The notes: generated from the sequence alone by a model not told the origin. Shown: positions 1 through 10,637, counted from the stretch's first letter. The stretch is 64,000 nucleotides of DNA from Nonlabens sp. (GCF_018401815.1 NZ_JAGYKG010000001.1:310001-374000), one strand, 5' to 3'. A program made the numbers and translations.

Positions 1-268
1 GCGATTGATATACGTAAACTCCTAGTATAAAAAGATTCAATAACAAATTTAAACGGTTTACAACGGTCTGTAATTGTCTGTTTCCAAAAAGAAACACTGC
101 TATTACAGACATTAAAGCGCTTCCCATAAATATACCAAAATACAGGTTTTCATCCATACCTACAAACTCATTTCCTTCTCCATTTAAGTAATACTCTATG
201 ACCCAAATGAGTCCGCCAGAAACCAGAGCGGCAAGAAGTAAATAAACAGTTTGTATGCGTTGTATCAT
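1..268 (-). CDS. DUF4293 family integral membrane protein (partial, runs off left edge)
   Basis: An open frame on the minus strand starts at an ATG at 268 and continues past the window edge, giving 89 codons with no stop. The protein begins MIQRIQTVYLLLAALVSGG, the typical opening of the Bacteroidota DUF4293 family. I see hydrophobic segments at about residues 8-26, 45-60 and 75-89, so this is a multi-pass inner-membrane protein. Its function is unknown. It is divergent from rho, which from memory is a common arrangement in Flavobacteriaceae. The C-terminal part is missing only because the window ends. Confidence 0.8.
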   Translation of the reverse strand, partial: MIQRIQTVYLLLAALVSGGLIWVIEYYLNGEGNEFVGMDENLYFGIFMGSALMSVIAVFLFGNRQLQTVVNRLNLLLNLFILGVYVYQS

Positions 269-650
269 GAGTGCTATGTTCAAAAGCAAAGCAAAAATAG
301 AACTTAAAACTAAATAAATTTCCAAATATCAGATCAAATTAACGGGAAATTTCTTTTGAATAAAAGACACAACAACACCCAATTAGGACCGACTTAATTG
401 ACTACACCAATATAAAGACTGCGACCTTCTCTTTGTAAGAAAAAAAAGCCCTCCCTTTTTTCCTTCATTTATTTTTAAAATGATTTACTATAACACGTTA
501 AAAAAACAACAGATATTAATTTTTTAATGTATCATTGCAATGCAGATAAGCTAACTTACTCTTTATAGGTTGTCTAGCAGTTTAAAATTTTTCTGATAAA
601 TTTTAAACTTGAATTCCCCCTGATAATCATTTTACATTTCAAAATTATAC
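269..650. other. Divergent intergenic region between DUF4293 gene and rho
   Basis: This AT-rich stretch of 382 bases holds no open frame I can support. It must carry the promoters of both divergent genes. I could not find an exact TAnnTTTG box placed convincingly for rho. The long leader would allow the kind of autoregulation by premature termination known for rho in other bacteria, but nothing in the sequence proves it. Confidence 0.4.
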
Positions 651-2396
651 ATGTTTCAAATAGCTGATTTAAAATCTAAAAAACTTCCTGAATTACAGGA
701 TATCGCAAACGGACTTAATGTTCCTAAATTCAAACAACTACGAAAACTAGATCTAGTTTACAAAATTCTTGACTTACAAGCTTCTAACCCAGAAGTAGTT
801 AAAAACTTAGATCCAGAAGTCATTGCTTCAGCGGCAGTTTTTCCTGCTGCTATAGACAACAAAACAACCACTCCTTCTGATAGCAATGTTCCTAATAAAT
901 TGCAGCAGCAAAGAGGTCCAAAACCTCGTGCCGATAAAAACTCGAAAGAGGAAACGACCGCTACAGAATTGACGGATAAAGATAAAAAACAAAGAAAACC
1001 ACAAGAACTTAGACCGAGGAAAGAAACAAACAAGCCCAACCCACGTCGACTTCGTAACGAGAAAAACGATACTCCTGACATTAGGAGTGATAAAAATGAA
1101 TCAACGGACATAAAAAATGATACCCGTAAGGATCATCGCATGGATAGCAGCGATAAAAATGAGAACCGTAACATCAACCGTCAAAAAAACCCAAGAAGTA
1201 CCAACAATATCAACACCCAGGCCAGCGTACCTAAAGGAAATAAGGATACTCGCAACCGTTACCGTGATCCAGACTTTGAATTTGATGGTATTATAGAAAG
1301 TGAAGGTGTGCTAGACATGATGCCAGATGGTTATGGTTTTCTGCGCAGTAGTGACTATAATTACCTCGCTAGTCCTGATGACATCTATGTATCCCAATCG
1401 CAAATCAGACTTTTTGGTTTAAAAACTGGAGATACCGTTTTAGGAATGGTACGCCCTCCTAAAGAAGGAGAGAAATATTTTCCTTTGATCAAAATTTCTC
1501 AAATCAATGGACTTGATCCTAAAGTAGTACGAGACCGCGTGTCTTTTGAACACTTAACTCCTCTTTTCCCAAATGAGAAGTTTAACCTTGCCGACAGACG
1601 CGCTAGTATTTCCACTCGTGTGATGGACCTTTTTGCTCCCATTGGTAAGGGACAGCGTGGTATGATTGTAGCACAACCTAAAACGGGTAAAACGATGTTG
1701 CTTAAGGATATTGCAAATGCTATTGCTGCAAATAATCCTGAAGTATACCAATTGATCCTTCTGATCGATGAGCGCCCTGAAGAAGTAACTGACATGCAAC
1801 GAAATGTAGATGGGGAAGTAATTGCTTCTACATTTGATAAAGAAGCACACGACCACGTTAAAGTGGCTAATATTGTTCTTGAAAAAGCAAAACGTATGGT
1901 AGAATGCGGTCACGATGTAGTGATTTTATTAGATTCAATAACAAGACTTGCACGTGCCTATAATACTGTACAACCAGCAAGTGGTAAAGTGCTTTCTGGA
2001 GGGGTAGATGCAAATGCACTACACAAACCTAAACGTTTCTTTGGAGCAGCACGTAATATTGAAGGTGGTGGATCATTATCTATCATTGCTACAGCACTGA
2101 CAGAAACAGGATCTAAAATGGACGAAGTTATCTTTGAAGAATTCAAAGGAACTGGTAACATGGAATTGCAACTGGATAGAAATATTTCCAACCGCCGCGT
2201 GTTTCCTGCCATTGACCTTACCTCATCTTCCACACGTCGCGATGACTTGTTGCTCGATGAACAGACCATGAAGCACATGTGGATTTTACGCAAGTATCTC
2301 GCAGATATGAATCCAGTAGAGGCTATGGAATTCATCTCTCAAAAAATGAAGAAAACACGCAATAACGAGGAGTTCCTTGCTACAATGAGCGAATAA
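651..2396 (+). CDS. rho: Transcription termination factor Rho, with long disordered insert
   Basis: Rho is a hexameric RNA-dependent ATPase and helicase that ends transcription of untranslated RNA. The N-terminal Rho_N helical domain is at about residues 1-45. Residues about 70-215 form a low-complexity insert rich in K, R, N, D and E, absent from E. coli Rho (419 aa). The cold-shock-type RNA-binding domain follows (about 217-285), then the RecA-like ATPase with Walker A PKTGKT near residues 343-348 and Walker [11 protein letters not shown]. The length of 581 aa is explained by the insert. Such inserts are known in Bacteroidota, and in Bacteroides thetaiotaomicron the disordered region drives phase separation. 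An intrinsic terminator follows the stop. Confidence 0.97.
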   Translation: MFQIADLKSKKLPELQDIANGLNVPKFKQLRKLDLVYKILDLQASNPEVVKNLDPEVIASAAVFPAAIDNKTTTPSDSNVPNKLQQQRGPKPRADKNSKEETTATELTDKDKKQRKPQELRPRKETNKPNPRRLRNEKNDTPDIRSDKNESTDIKNDTRKDHRMDSSDKNENRNINRQKNPRSTNNINTQASVPKGNKDTRNRYRDPDFEFDGIIESEGVLDMMPDGYGFLRSSDYNYLASPDDIYVSQSQIRLFGLKTGDTVLGMVRPPKEGEKYFPLIKISQINGLDPKVVRDRVSFEHLTPLFPNEKFNLADRRASISTRVMDLFAPIGKGQRGMIVAQPKTGKTMLLKDIANAIAANNPEVYQLILLIDERPEEVTDMQRNVDGEVIASTFDKEAHDHVKVANIVLEKAKRMVECGHDVVILLDSITRLARAYNTVQPASGKVLSGGVDANALHKPKRFFGAARNIEGGGSLSIIATALTETGSKMDEVIFEEFKGTGNMELQLDRNISNRRVFPAIDLTSSSTRRDDLLLDEQTMKHMWILRKYLADMNPVEAMEFISQKMKKTRNNEEFLATMSE

Positions 2397-2418
2397 ATGC
2401 CTTGCTATAAAAATGTTA

Positions 2419-2450
2419 ATGCCCTACTTCTTAAGTGGGGCATTTTTTTT
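2419..2450 (+). terminator. Rho-independent terminator after rho
   Basis: An 11-bp stem (ATGCCCTACTT paired with AAGTGGGGCAT, one G-U pair) with a 3-nt loop is followed by eight T residues. It lies 22 nt after the rho stop. Confidence 0.85.
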
Positions 2451-2456
2451 GTTCTC

Positions 2457-2472
2457 GCTTTCGCGAAAGCAG
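2457..2472. repeat. Palindromic repeat copy 1 (CGCTTTCGCGAAAGC-A)
   Basis: A member of the 16-bp CGCTTTCGCGAAAGCG family, with one terminal mismatch. It is intergenic, directly after the rho terminator. Confidence 0.9.
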
Positions 2473-2627
2473 AATTGCAATTTGCCACACAAAACAGTAA
2501 CTTTACTTTCTTTTTATTTAAAACTCACCTAACCTCTTGAAGGATCACAGAAATATTTGAATGACTAAATAGTAAAAACCACACAAGAAGAAATGTTTTA
2601 CAACGTTACTTTAATATAACTTTTCAA

Positions 2628-3218
2628 ATGAAGACTCTTTTTTTATCACTGTCATTAGTTTTTTGCTTTCTCTCACAGGCTCAAAAACCAGAAACCACAC
2701 CTAATAACATAGATGCACAGTTTCAACGCCTCATTGAAAAATCTAGTACTTACAAAGAATATAAGGTAATAAAGCAAGCGTCAATCAATGAATTGCGCAA
2801 CAATACCAACGAGCTTATTAAAAATTTAAATGAAAATATCTCTTCATTAGAAACAGCTATAACCGCAAAAGACAATACAATTAGATCTCTAGAAGAAAAA
2901 CTAACACAAACAAATGATGAGCTCTCCAATGTAAAAACAAAAAAAAATACGATGAACTTTCTGGGAATCCAAACCAATAAATGGGTTTACAATACCATCA
3001 TTTGGTCTATGTTGCTGTTTATAGGATTCTTATTTGTTGCCATGAGCTTGAAATTTAAACGCAGTAATGCTATCACAAAGACAGCCAAAAAAGAACTGGA
3101 AATTGTAGAGAAAGAACTGGAGGACTTACGTCACAAATCTATAGAAAAGGTACAAAAACTAGGAAGAGAACTTCAAGATGAACGCAATAAACTCTCTAAA
3201 CTGAAAGGTGAAAAATAA
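2628..3218 (+). CDS. Coiled-coil inner-membrane protein of unknown function
   Basis: The 196-aa protein starts with a signal-like hydrophobic stretch (residues 1-18, ending SQAQ). Coiled-coil heptads follow at about residues 55-105 (LIKNLNENISSLETAI), then a transmembrane helix near residues 122-142 (IIWSMLLFIGFLFVAMSL) and a second charged coiled coil to the end. The charge pattern suggests the N-terminal coil is periplasmic and the C-terminal coil cytoplasmic. Flavobacterial relatives are sometimes labelled tRNA (guanine-N1)-methyltransferase; nothing here resembles TrmD or any methyltransferase fold, so I reject that label. It stands alone, and the function is unknown. Confidence 0.75.
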   Translation: MKTLFLSLSLVFCFLSQAQKPETTPNNIDAQFQRLIEKSSTYKEYKVIKQASINELRNNTNELIKNLNENISSLETAITAKDNTIRSLEEKLTQTNDELSNVKTKKNTMNFLGIQTNKWVYNTIIWSMLLFIGFLFVAMSLKFKRSNAITKTAKKELEIVEKELEDLRHKSIEKVQKLGRELQDERNKLSKLKGEK

Positions 3219-3673
<455 letters not shown>

Positions 3674-6511
3674 ATGAAAGTAGCAAAGCTTCTAGCTTCG
3701 GCGATAGTAATAACGGCTTTTATCTCTTGCAACAATAATTCACGAGAAACTCCACTAAATAAAAATGGAGGTGCCACTGAAATATCAATTCCCTTTGAAA
3801 AGCACACCTTAGATAATGGTTTGACCATTCTTTTTCATGAAGACAAATCAGATCCTGTTGTAGCTGTTGCATTAACTGCTCATGTTGGAAGTTCGAGGGA
3901 AAAAAAAGGCAAAACTGGTTTTGCACATCTTTTTGAACATCTGTTATTCTTAGAATCAGAAAATTTAGGGAAAGGTGGACTAGATGCAATGAGCGCCCGA
4001 ATAGGTGGAGCTGGTGCAAATGGATCTACCAGCCGCGATGTAACTAACTATTACCAAACCGTTCCCAAAGATGCTTTAGAAAAAATGATTTGGGCAGAGG
4101 CCGATAAACTAGGCTACTTTATAAATACCGTTACTGAACCGGTGCTTGCAAAAGAAAAACAAGTCGTAAAAAACGAAAAAAGACAAAGCGTAGACAACAA
4201 CGCATACGGTCATGAATCTTACGTAGTTGGTAAAAACCTATACCCAGAAGGACATCCCTATAATTGGCAAGTAATAGGTTCTTTAGAAGATTTACAAAAT
4301 GCGTCTCTACAAGATGTGAAAGATTTTTATAATGATTGGTACACCCCTAACAATGCTGTTCTTACCATCGCAGGAGATTTTGATAAAGACCAAGCTTTAA
4401 AATGGGTAGAAAAGTATTTTGGTGAGATTAAAAGAGGTAAAGAAGTAGAAAAAACTAAAGTTGCCCCGGTACAACTCCTTAGTAACAAGAATCTTTACTA
4501 CGAAGATAATTTTGCGCAAACCCCTCGTATAGGAATGACCTGGCCTACGGTACCTAATTACCACAAAGATTCTTATGCACTTAAAGTGTTAGGGACTTAT
4601 TTATCAAACGGTAAAAAAGCACCTTTGAATGAAGTAGTTGTTGAAGGAGACCAAGTGGCAGACCAAGCTTATGCCTATAATTATACTTCAGAGCTTGCTG
4701 GTCAATTTAGTCTTGTTGCAAGAGCATATGACGGCGTTGACCTCGACAGTGTTTTGACCAGTATTACAAAAGCTATGGCCCTATTTGAAAAAAATGGCAT
4801 CTCACAAAATGATTTAGATCGTATTAAAACTGGGGAAGAAACTGATTTTTATCAAGGCCTCTCCAGTGTGTTAGGGAAAGGCTTTCAATTGACTCAATAC
4901 CAAATTCTCGCTGGTGACGCGGGTTTTTTAACTGAAGACGTGAAAAACATGCAGGCAGTTACTGTAGAAGATGTACAACATGTCTATGAAAAATACATCA
5001 AAGGACAGCACTATGTGATGACTAGCTTTGTACCTAAAGGCAGTACTGCTCTCGCTGTAACAGATGCTCAAATGGCTCAAGTAATAGAAGAACAAATCGT
5101 AGAAGGGGCAGAAGAATCTTTTGACGCAAGCATCGCAGCAGAATATGAACCTACACCGTCCAGTTTTGACAGAACAATAGAACCAGCATACGGATCTACA
5201 CCTACTCTAGCCATTCCTAAAGTATATCGAGAAAAGTTAAGCTCTGGTATTACCGTATTGGGAATAGAAGACAATGAAGTGCCTTTAGTACAATTAAAAT
5301 TGGAAATCAAAGGTGGTATGCTCTTAGAAAACATAGACAAAATAGGTGTGTCTGGAATGCTAGCTGATTTAATGAATAAGGGAACAGCAACAAAAACACC
5401 TGCTGAATTAGAAGATGCCATCGCCCAATTAGGAGCCTCTATTAATGTAAGATCAAGTAATCAAAGTATTTCTGTTAGCGCAAGTTCTTTATCTCGTAAT
5501 TATGAGGAAGTGATGAAACTTGTCAATGAAGTATTGTTAGCCCCTCGTTGGGATGAAGTCGAATTTGATTTGATCAAACAACAAACTTTGAGTCAGATCC
5601 AACAACAAAAGGCAAGTCCCAGAGCCATTGCTGCCAATCAATTTAACAAACTTGTTTATGGGAACGACCACATCTTGGCACAAAATAATCTTGGAACCGC
5701 AGAAAGCGTTAAAAAGATTACTATAGAAGACCTCAAATTCTATTATAACAATTATATCTCGCCACAGCTAACAAGTTTTAAAGTAGTGGGAGACATCACA
5801 AAAGAGGACGTGACTTTATCTCTTCAAACATTAAATGAGAAATGGGCTAAAAAAGAGGTTCACATTCCTGAAATAGCTCCCACACAAGCACCTGTTTCCT
5901 CTAAGGTTTATTTCTATGATGTTCCTAATGCAAAGCAGTCCATATTGAGTTTTGGACATCCGAGTATTCCATCTACTCATCCAGACTTTTATAAAGTAGA
6001 GGTGTTGAATTATCGTTTAGGCGGCGGTGGGTTTGCCTCACAATTAACACAAGAGTTGCGTGAGGGAAAAGGATATACCTATGGAATCAGATCTGGATAT
6101 AGCGGCTCTCCTATTGCTGGTGTATTTAATATCAATAGCGGAGTACGCTCTAACGTAACCTATGAATCTACTGCTTTAGTAAAAGAAATCCTTTCCAATT
6201 ATGGCGATAACTTTACACAAGAAGATCTAGAAATCACTAAAAGCTATATGATCAAATCTAGCGCAAGAGCCTTTGAATCTCAAGAAGCCAAATTAAGAAT
6301 GCTATCTAATATAGAAGAAAATCAACTTCCAATAGATTATGCATTAAAAAGACAGGAAATCGTTAAAAACCTAAGCTTGGAAGACGTCAAAAATCTAGCA
6401 CAAAAGTACATACATCCAGAACAAATGAGTTACTTGATCGTAGGAGATAAAGCAACACAATTTGATCAACTAGAAAAATTAGGTTTTGGAAAACCTATTT
6501 TACTGAATTAA
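3674..6511 (+). CDS. M16 family zinc metallopeptidase, tandem two-module lipoprotein
   Basis: This 945-aa protein has a lipoprotein signal with lipobox FISC (Cys19), so it is probably anchored in an envelope membrane. Two M16 modules are fused. The first carries the inverted zinc motif HLFEH (H85, E88, H89), with a likely third ligand in the NEKRQ segment (E168). The second module lacks HxxEH but has the conserved Gly-rich segment (LGGGGFASQLTQELREGKGY) and is presumably the structural partner, as in pitrilysin-type enzymes. The role is probably degradation or processing of periplasmic peptides; the substrate is unknown. The ATG at 3674 is chosen because the signal peptide follows at once. 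The AG microsatellite upstream may affect expression. Confidence 0.93.
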   Translation: MKVAKLLASAIVITAFISCNNNSRETPLNKNGGATEISIPFEKHTLDNGLTILFHEDKSDPVVAVALTAHVGSSREKKGKTGFAHLFEHLLFLESENLGKGGLDAMSARIGGAGANGSTSRDVTNYYQTVPKDALEKMIWAEADKLGYFINTVTEPVLAKEKQVVKNEKRQSVDNNAYGHESYVVGKNLYPEGHPYNWQVIGSLEDLQNASLQDVKDFYNDWYTPNNAVLTIAGDFDKDQALKWVEKYFGEIKRGKEVEKTKVAPVQLLSNKNLYYEDNFAQTPRIGMTWPTVPNYHKDSYALKVLGTYLSNGKKAPLNEVVVEGDQVADQAYAYNYTSELAGQFSLVARAYDGVDLDSVLTSITKAMALFEKNGISQNDLDRIKTGEETDFYQGLSSVLGKGFQLTQYQILAGDAGFLTEDVKNMQAVTVEDVQHVYEKYIKGQHYVMTSFVPKGSTALAVTDAQMAQVIEEQIVEGAEESFDASIAAEYEPTPSSFDRTIEPAYGSTPTLAIPKVYREKLSSGITVLGIEDNEVPLVQLKLEIKGGMLLENIDKIGVSGMLADLMNKGTATKTPAELEDAIAQLGASINVRSSNQSISVSASSLSRNYEEVMKLVNEVLLAPRWDEVEFDLIKQQTLSQIQQQKASPRAIAANQFNKLVYGNDHILAQNNLGTAESVKKITIEDLKFYYNNYISPQLTSFKVVGDITKEDVTLSLQTLNEKWAKKEVHIPEIAPTQAPVSSKVYFYDVPNAKQSILSFGHPSIPSTHPDFYKVEVLNYRLGGGGFASQLTQELREGKGYTYGIRSGYSGSPIAGVFNINSGVRSNVTYESTALVKEILSNYGDNFTQEDLEITKSYMIKSSARAFESQEAKLRMLSNIEENQLPIDYALKRQEIVKNLSLEDVKNLAQKYIHPEQMSYLIVGDKATQFDQLEKLGFGKPILLN

Positions 6512-6531
6512 AAAAAAATATGTAGCACAAA

Positions 6532-6564
6532 AAAATGGCTTTCCTTTAAAAGGAAAGCCATTTT
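6532..6564. terminator. Bidirectional terminator between convergent genes
   Basis: A long stem (AAAATGGCTTTCC paired with GGAAAGCCATTTT) is flanked by A runs on the left and T residues on the right. It lies between the stop of the M16 gene and the stop of the fasciclin gene and can serve both. Confidence 0.85.
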
Positions 6565-6582
6565 AAATTTAGAATTTTCTAA

Positions 6583-7245
6583 TTAGTTAGAAGGTAATAA
6601 TACTTTATCTATTACATGTACTACTCCGTTAGACTGTTTTACATCAGCTATAGCAACTGTTGCTGTTGCCCCTGTAGCGTCTTTGATCATTACTTTTCCA
6701 TCAACTACCATTGCCGTTAATGTCGCTCCATTTACTGTGGCAAAAGTAGTTTTCCCTTTTCCTTCTTCGATCATTTTTAAAAGATCTCCAGCCATTATAG
6801 TTCCAGAAACTACATGATAAGTAAGTATACCGCTTAAGGTTGCCTTATTTTCAGGTTGCAGAAGTGTTTCCACTGTTCCTTCTGGTAATGCACTAAAAGC
6901 ATCATTTGTAGGTGCAAAAACCGTAAATGGTCCTTCGCTGCTCAAAGTCTCTACCAATTCAGCAGCTTTTACTGCTGCCACTAATGTTGTAAGGTCGTTA
7001 CTTGTTGATACATTTTCTACAATAGTCAAATCAGGATACATCATATCCCCATTAATAACTACTGCCGTAGCATCTCTTTTCATTTTCTCCTCTTCCAACA
7101 TCTTTAAAGAATCAGCCTCTTTCTCGGCCATTTCTTGTTCCATTTTCATTTTTTCAGCTTCTTTTTCAGCAGCTTGATCTTTACACGACACCAATAATAA
7201 AGATACGGTCATCGCAACTATTCCGATTGATTTGATTAATTTCAT
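6583..7245 (-). CDS. Fasciclin (FAS1) domain lipoprotein
   Basis: The 220-aa protein has a lipobox LLVSC (Cys21), then a charged, Met/Glu/Lys-rich coiled-coil linker (about 25-60), then one FAS1 domain. The FAS1 H1 motif is GPFTVFAPTNDAF and the H2 motif is GVVHVIDKVLLP near the C terminus. FAS1 domains mediate cell-surface adhesion or protein interactions. Attachment to an envelope membrane through the lipidated cysteine is inferred. It is monocistronic, with its own terminator on the left. Confidence 0.92.
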   Translation of the reverse strand: MKLIKSIGIVAMTVSLLLVSCKDQAAEKEAEKMKMEQEMAEKEADSLKMLEEEKMKRDATAVVINGDMMYPDLTIVENVSTSNDLTTLVAAVKAAELVETLSSEGPFTVFAPTNDAFSALPEGTVETLLQPENKATLSGILTYHVVSGTIMAGDLLKMIEEGKGKTTFATVNGATLTAMVVDGKVMIKDATGATATVAIADVKQSNGVVHVIDKVLLPSN

Positions 7246-7278
7246 AATGTTTATATTTTTTAATGACCTCTAAATTAA

Positions 7279-7305
7279 CAAAATAGAAATGATTTACCTG
7301 CCAAA
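7279..7305 (-). promoter_or_regulatory. Putative promoter of the fasciclin gene
   Basis: On the minus strand a TTTG (-33 type, 7305-7302) is followed after 16 nt by TATTTTG (7285-7279), a one-base-short version of the Bacteroidota -7 box TAnnTTTG. It lies 34 nt upstream of the start codon. Confidence 0.4.
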
Positions 7306-7547
7306 GTAAGGTTACTTTATCACTTGGTTACAACAAAATTAACAGTACATAACGCATTCCTTTCAAAAACGATTGAATAGTTGAGCGAAAAAATCGATGT
7401 GATGATTACAGCTGTCTTATTGATCAAGTACTCTAATTTAAAAATACTTTACAACACCTTAATTTCCTGTTTAAATTAATCCCCCTTTTTAGATGTGCCA
7501 AACCACTGCTTGTAAAAGCCTAAAATCATAAGTCTTTCTTATAGGTC

Positions 7548-7563
7548 CGCTTTCGCGAAAGCG
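7548..7563. repeat. Palindromic repeat copy 2
   Basis: A perfect CGCTTTCGCGAAAGCG, 14 nt beyond the stop of the minus-strand barrel gene, on its upstream neighbour's side. Confidence 0.95.
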
Positions 7564-7577
7564 AAACACCTATCCAA

Positions 7578-8405
7578 TTAAAAAATCTTAAAACGAACTC
7601 CAAATACCATATTTACCTGATAAAACCAGAAACGCTGACTGGCAGAATCGGCTTCATCCATAGTAGTCCTGATGCTTGGCATATTGATATAACCGCCTTT
7701 TAACTCACTTTGTACAAAGAAATATTTGAGAAAGCTGACTTGTATCCCACCTACAGCATTGATTCCGTAACCAGAAATATGAAAATTATCGTAGCGTTGT
7801 TGATCGAGTAATCGGGTGTTCGTTTTAGGAAATAAAAACCCAGATTCCATACCAAATAAGGTATTCAACTCCAAGCTTTTGTATTGGAACAAATCGTCGT
7901 GACGCCTTAAACCTACATTGATATAATTGAGTCCGTCAGTATGTTCAAAACTGAGAAAACTAGGTGTTAATACAATAGAATCATTATTGTAAACACCATT
8001 ATATAAAGAATTCGTGTCGTTAATCTCCCCATTAATGGTGACCGTTTGATTTTCTGCTACCACATATTTCATGTGGTCCACCCCTAAAGACAAGCTGTAA
8101 TTTTCTTTAAAATAATAACCCATCCTAAAATTATATTGAGGGATGGTCATGGAAGCAGGATTGAGATATTTCCTAGGATTGAAATCACTTTGACGGTCGT
8201 AGGCGGTCACATGGTCCAAAGTAAAGTTATAGCCCTCTCCTTTAAACGTAATGTCACTGCTGCTATAATCCGAAAGGTTCCAACCCCAGTACACGTAAAA
8301 ATCACCTTTCTTAACGGTGCCTATGGAAGAATGTGCGCTGTCCTGAGCATTAACACTAAAAATAACAGAAAATAAAAAAAATAGAGGAATAATTTTATGC
8401 AACAC
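7578..8405 (-). CDS. Predicted outer-membrane beta-barrel protein
   Basis: The 275-aa protein has a Sec signal peptide (residues 1-20, cleavage after VNA/Q). Many alternating hydrophobic strands follow, such as YNFRMGYYFKENYSLSLGVDHMKY and FWFYQVNMVFGVRFKIF. The last residue is Phe, the usual end of a BAM-inserted outer-membrane barrel. I recognise no specific family and the function is unknown. It is divergent from acs, with a 132-nt spacer. Confidence 0.7.
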   Translation of the reverse strand: MLHKIIPLFFLFSVIFSVNAQDSAHSSIGTVKKGDFYVYWGWNLSDYSSSDITFKGEGYNFTLDHVTAYDRQSDFNPRKYLNPASMTIPQYNFRMGYYFKENYSLSLGVDHMKYVVAENQTVTINGEINDTNSLYNGVYNNDSIVLTPSFLSFEHTDGLNYINVGLRRHDDLFQYKSLELNTLFGMESGFLFPKTNTRLLDQQRYDNFHISGYGINAVGGIQVSFLKYFFVQSELKGGYINMPSIRTTMDEADSASQRFWFYQVNMVFGVRFKIF

Positions 8406-8537
8406 TTTTATTTAGGGTAGGCGAAAGTAGTATTAATTACCTGCCATACCTCAAAAAAAAAATATAATACTGAGATAACTGAGTAATTTGAGTGAGGTGT
8501 CAATTTATATTTTAAATTTATTGTTCAATTGATACTC

Positions 8538-10445
8538 ATGAGTAATTACCATATCAAACATCTTGAAGAGTACTGGCAGGTTTATAGAAAATCCGTACGA
8601 CATCCAGAACATTTTTGGGAAGAAGTAGCAGAGGAGCATTTTTTATGGCGCAAACGCTGGGACAAGGTTCTAGAATGGGACTTTAACACACCTCTGGTAA
8701 CATGGTTTCAAGGAGCACAACTCAACATCACTGAAAACTGTTTGGACCGACACCTGACGACTCGTGGTGATAAAACCGCATTGCTTTTTGAACCTAATGA
8801 CCCTAAAGAAGCTGCCCAACACATTACGTATAAAGAATTGCACAAACAGGTATGCCAATTTGCTAACCTTCTTAAATCACAAGGCATTAAAAAAGGAGAT
8901 AGAGTCTGCATTTACTTACCCATGATTCCAGAATTACCAGTCGCCATGCTTGCTTGTGCACGAATAGGCGCGGTGCATTCTGTAGTTTTTGCTGGTTTTA
9001 GTGCTACTGCTCTTGCTACTCGTATCAACGATTGTAACTGTAAAATGGTTATTTGCAGCGATGGTAGCTATCGAGGTGCCAAAACTCTAGATCTAAAATC
9101 TATTGTAGATGAAGCCTTAGAGAACTGTGAAGTAGCGACTGTTCTAGTCGTAAAAAGAACTGGAAATAAGGTGCAAATGAAACGTGGTCGCGACCATTGG
9201 ACAGCGCCATTATTAGAAAACATCAGTGAGAAATGCCCTGTAGAAATTATGGAAGCTGAAGACCCTTTGTTTATACTCTATACTTCTGGATCTACTGGAA
9301 AACCTAAAGGCATGCTGCACACCACTGCAGGTTATATGGTGTATACCGCTTACACCTTTAAGAATGTGTTTCAATATCGAGAAAATGATATCTATTGGTG
9401 TACGGCAGATATAGGCTGGATTACCGGTCACAGCTATATTGTTTATGGCCCTCTTTGTAATGGTGCTACATCAGTTATGTTTGAAGGAGTGCCTTCCTAT
9501 CCAGACTTTGGAAGATTCTGGGATATTGTTGATAAACACCGAGTCAACCAATTTTATACCGCACCTACTGCCATTAGAGCGCTGGCTAAAGAAAGCATAT
9601 CTCATGTCAACTCTCGTGACTTGAGCTCTTTAAAAGTTCTAGGCACGGTGGGTGAACCTATCAATGAAGAAGCCTGGCACTGGTATAATGAAAATGTAGG
9701 TAAAAAGAAAAGCCCCATTGCAGACACTTGGTTCCAAACAGAAACTGGTGGTATTATGATCAGTCCTATTCCCTATTCTACTCCTACCATACCTACATTT
9801 GCGACCCTACCTCTTCCTGGAGTACAACTCGCATTGATGGATGATAATGGAAAAGAACTTCAAGGCAACCAAGTAGAAGGTAAATTGTGTATCAAATTCC
9901 CATGGCCATCCATGGCGCGTACCATTTATGGGGATCACAATCGTTATAGAAAAACCTACTTTAGTGCCTATGACAATATGTACTTTACTGGTGACGGAGC
10001 ATTGCGCGATGCCGTAGGCTATTATAGAATTACAGGTCGTGTAGACGATGTCATTATTGTAAGTGGTCACAACTTAGGAACAGCGCCTATTGAAGATGCT
10101 ATTAATGAACATCCTGCTGTGGCAGAAAGTGCTATTGTAGGCTACCCTCACGATATCAAAGGAAATGCGCTTTACGGTTATGTCACCTTAAAAGAAACAG
10201 GAGAAGACAGAAATCAAGACAACCTGCGCAAAGAAATCAACGATTTAATCACTTCAAGAATAGGACCCATTGCAAAGCTGGACCTTATTCAATTTACCGA
10301 TGGACTTCCTAAGACACGCAGTGGCAAAATCATGAGACGTATTTTGAGAAAAATAGCACATAAAGAATCTGATCAATTAGGAGATATTTCTACCTTACTA
10401 AATCCTGAAGTAGTGGAAAGTGTCATCAAAGGTTCATTAGCCTAA
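8538..10445 (+). CDS. acs: Acetyl-CoA synthetase (AMP-forming)
   Basis: It activates acetate to acetyl-CoA through acetyl-AMP in the cytoplasm. The ANL-superfamily phosphate loop YTSGSTGKPKG lies near residues 248-258, DTWFQTETGG is the A5 region, YFTGDGA the A7 region and TGRVDD the hinge. The catalytic lysine is in TRSGKIMRR near residue 595, also the site of regulatory acetylation in studied homologues. I start at the second ATG (8538, MSNYHIKHLEEYW), which matches the usual Acs N terminus; an in-frame ATG three codons earlier is possible. No deacetylase or acetyltransferase gene is adjacent. Confidence 0.95.
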   Translation: MSNYHIKHLEEYWQVYRKSVRHPEHFWEEVAEEHFLWRKRWDKVLEWDFNTPLVTWFQGAQLNITENCLDRHLTTRGDKTALLFEPNDPKEAAQHITYKELHKQVCQFANLLKSQGIKKGDRVCIYLPMIPELPVAMLACARIGAVHSVVFAGFSATALATRINDCNCKMVICSDGSYRGAKTLDLKSIVDEALENCEVATVLVVKRTGNKVQMKRGRDHWTAPLLENISEKCPVEIMEAEDPLFILYTSGSTGKPKGMLHTTAGYMVYTAYTFKNVFQYRENDIYWCTADIGWITGHSYIVYGPLCNGATSVMFEGVPSYPDFGRFWDIVDKHRVNQFYTAPTAIRALAKESISHVNSRDLSSLKVLGTVGEPINEEAWHWYNENVGKKKSPIADTWFQTETGGIMISPIPYSTPTIPTFATLPLPGVQLALMDDNGKELQGNQVEGKLCIKFPWPSMARTIYGDHNRYRKTYFSAYDNMYFTGDGALRDAVGYYRITGRVDDVIIVSGHNLGTAPIEDAINEHPAVAESAIVGYPHDIKGNALYGYVTLKETGEDRNQDNLRKEINDLITSRIGPIAKLDLIQFTDGLPKTRSGKIMRRILRKIAHKESDQLGDISTLLNPEVVESVIKGSLA

Positions 10446-10617
10446 AATCACAGGCTTTTTTAATGCTGCCGTAAGCCCTTTTAAAAACTATAAACCAACA
10501 ATTAAGAACTTTACTGCAGCAAGTTTTGGAAACCTATAATATGCTACGAGATACCTATTTTTTTTTAAAAAACACAAGACGATAAGGGGGCTAGTTGGAC
10601 TTAATCAATTAATGAAA

Positions 10618-10637
10618 GAATGAATGAATGAATGAAT
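10618..10637. repeat. (GAAT)5 tetranucleotide repeat
   Basis: Five perfect GAAT units lie 54 nt upstream of the start of the T9SS type A gene. The tract contains overlapping ATG codons but the gene does not need them. Confidence 0.85.

Larger units (their letters stand above)
7246..7577. other. Intergenic region upstream of the fasciclin gene
   Basis: This 332-base gap separates two minus-strand genes. It holds the probable fasciclin promoter next to 7245 and one copy of the palindromic repeat near 7550. I see no gene in it. Confidence 0.5.

Noticed and set aside
758..1111. Minus-strand open frame inside rho
   Set aside because: It is antisense to the low-complexity insert of Rho, rich in Ser/Leu/Phe as expected for the complement of an A-rich coding sequence.
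2628..3218. tRNA (guanine-N1)-methyltransferase
   Set aside because: Related flavobacterial proteins have carried this label, but the sequence is a signal/coiled-coil/transmembrane protein with no methyltransferase motif.
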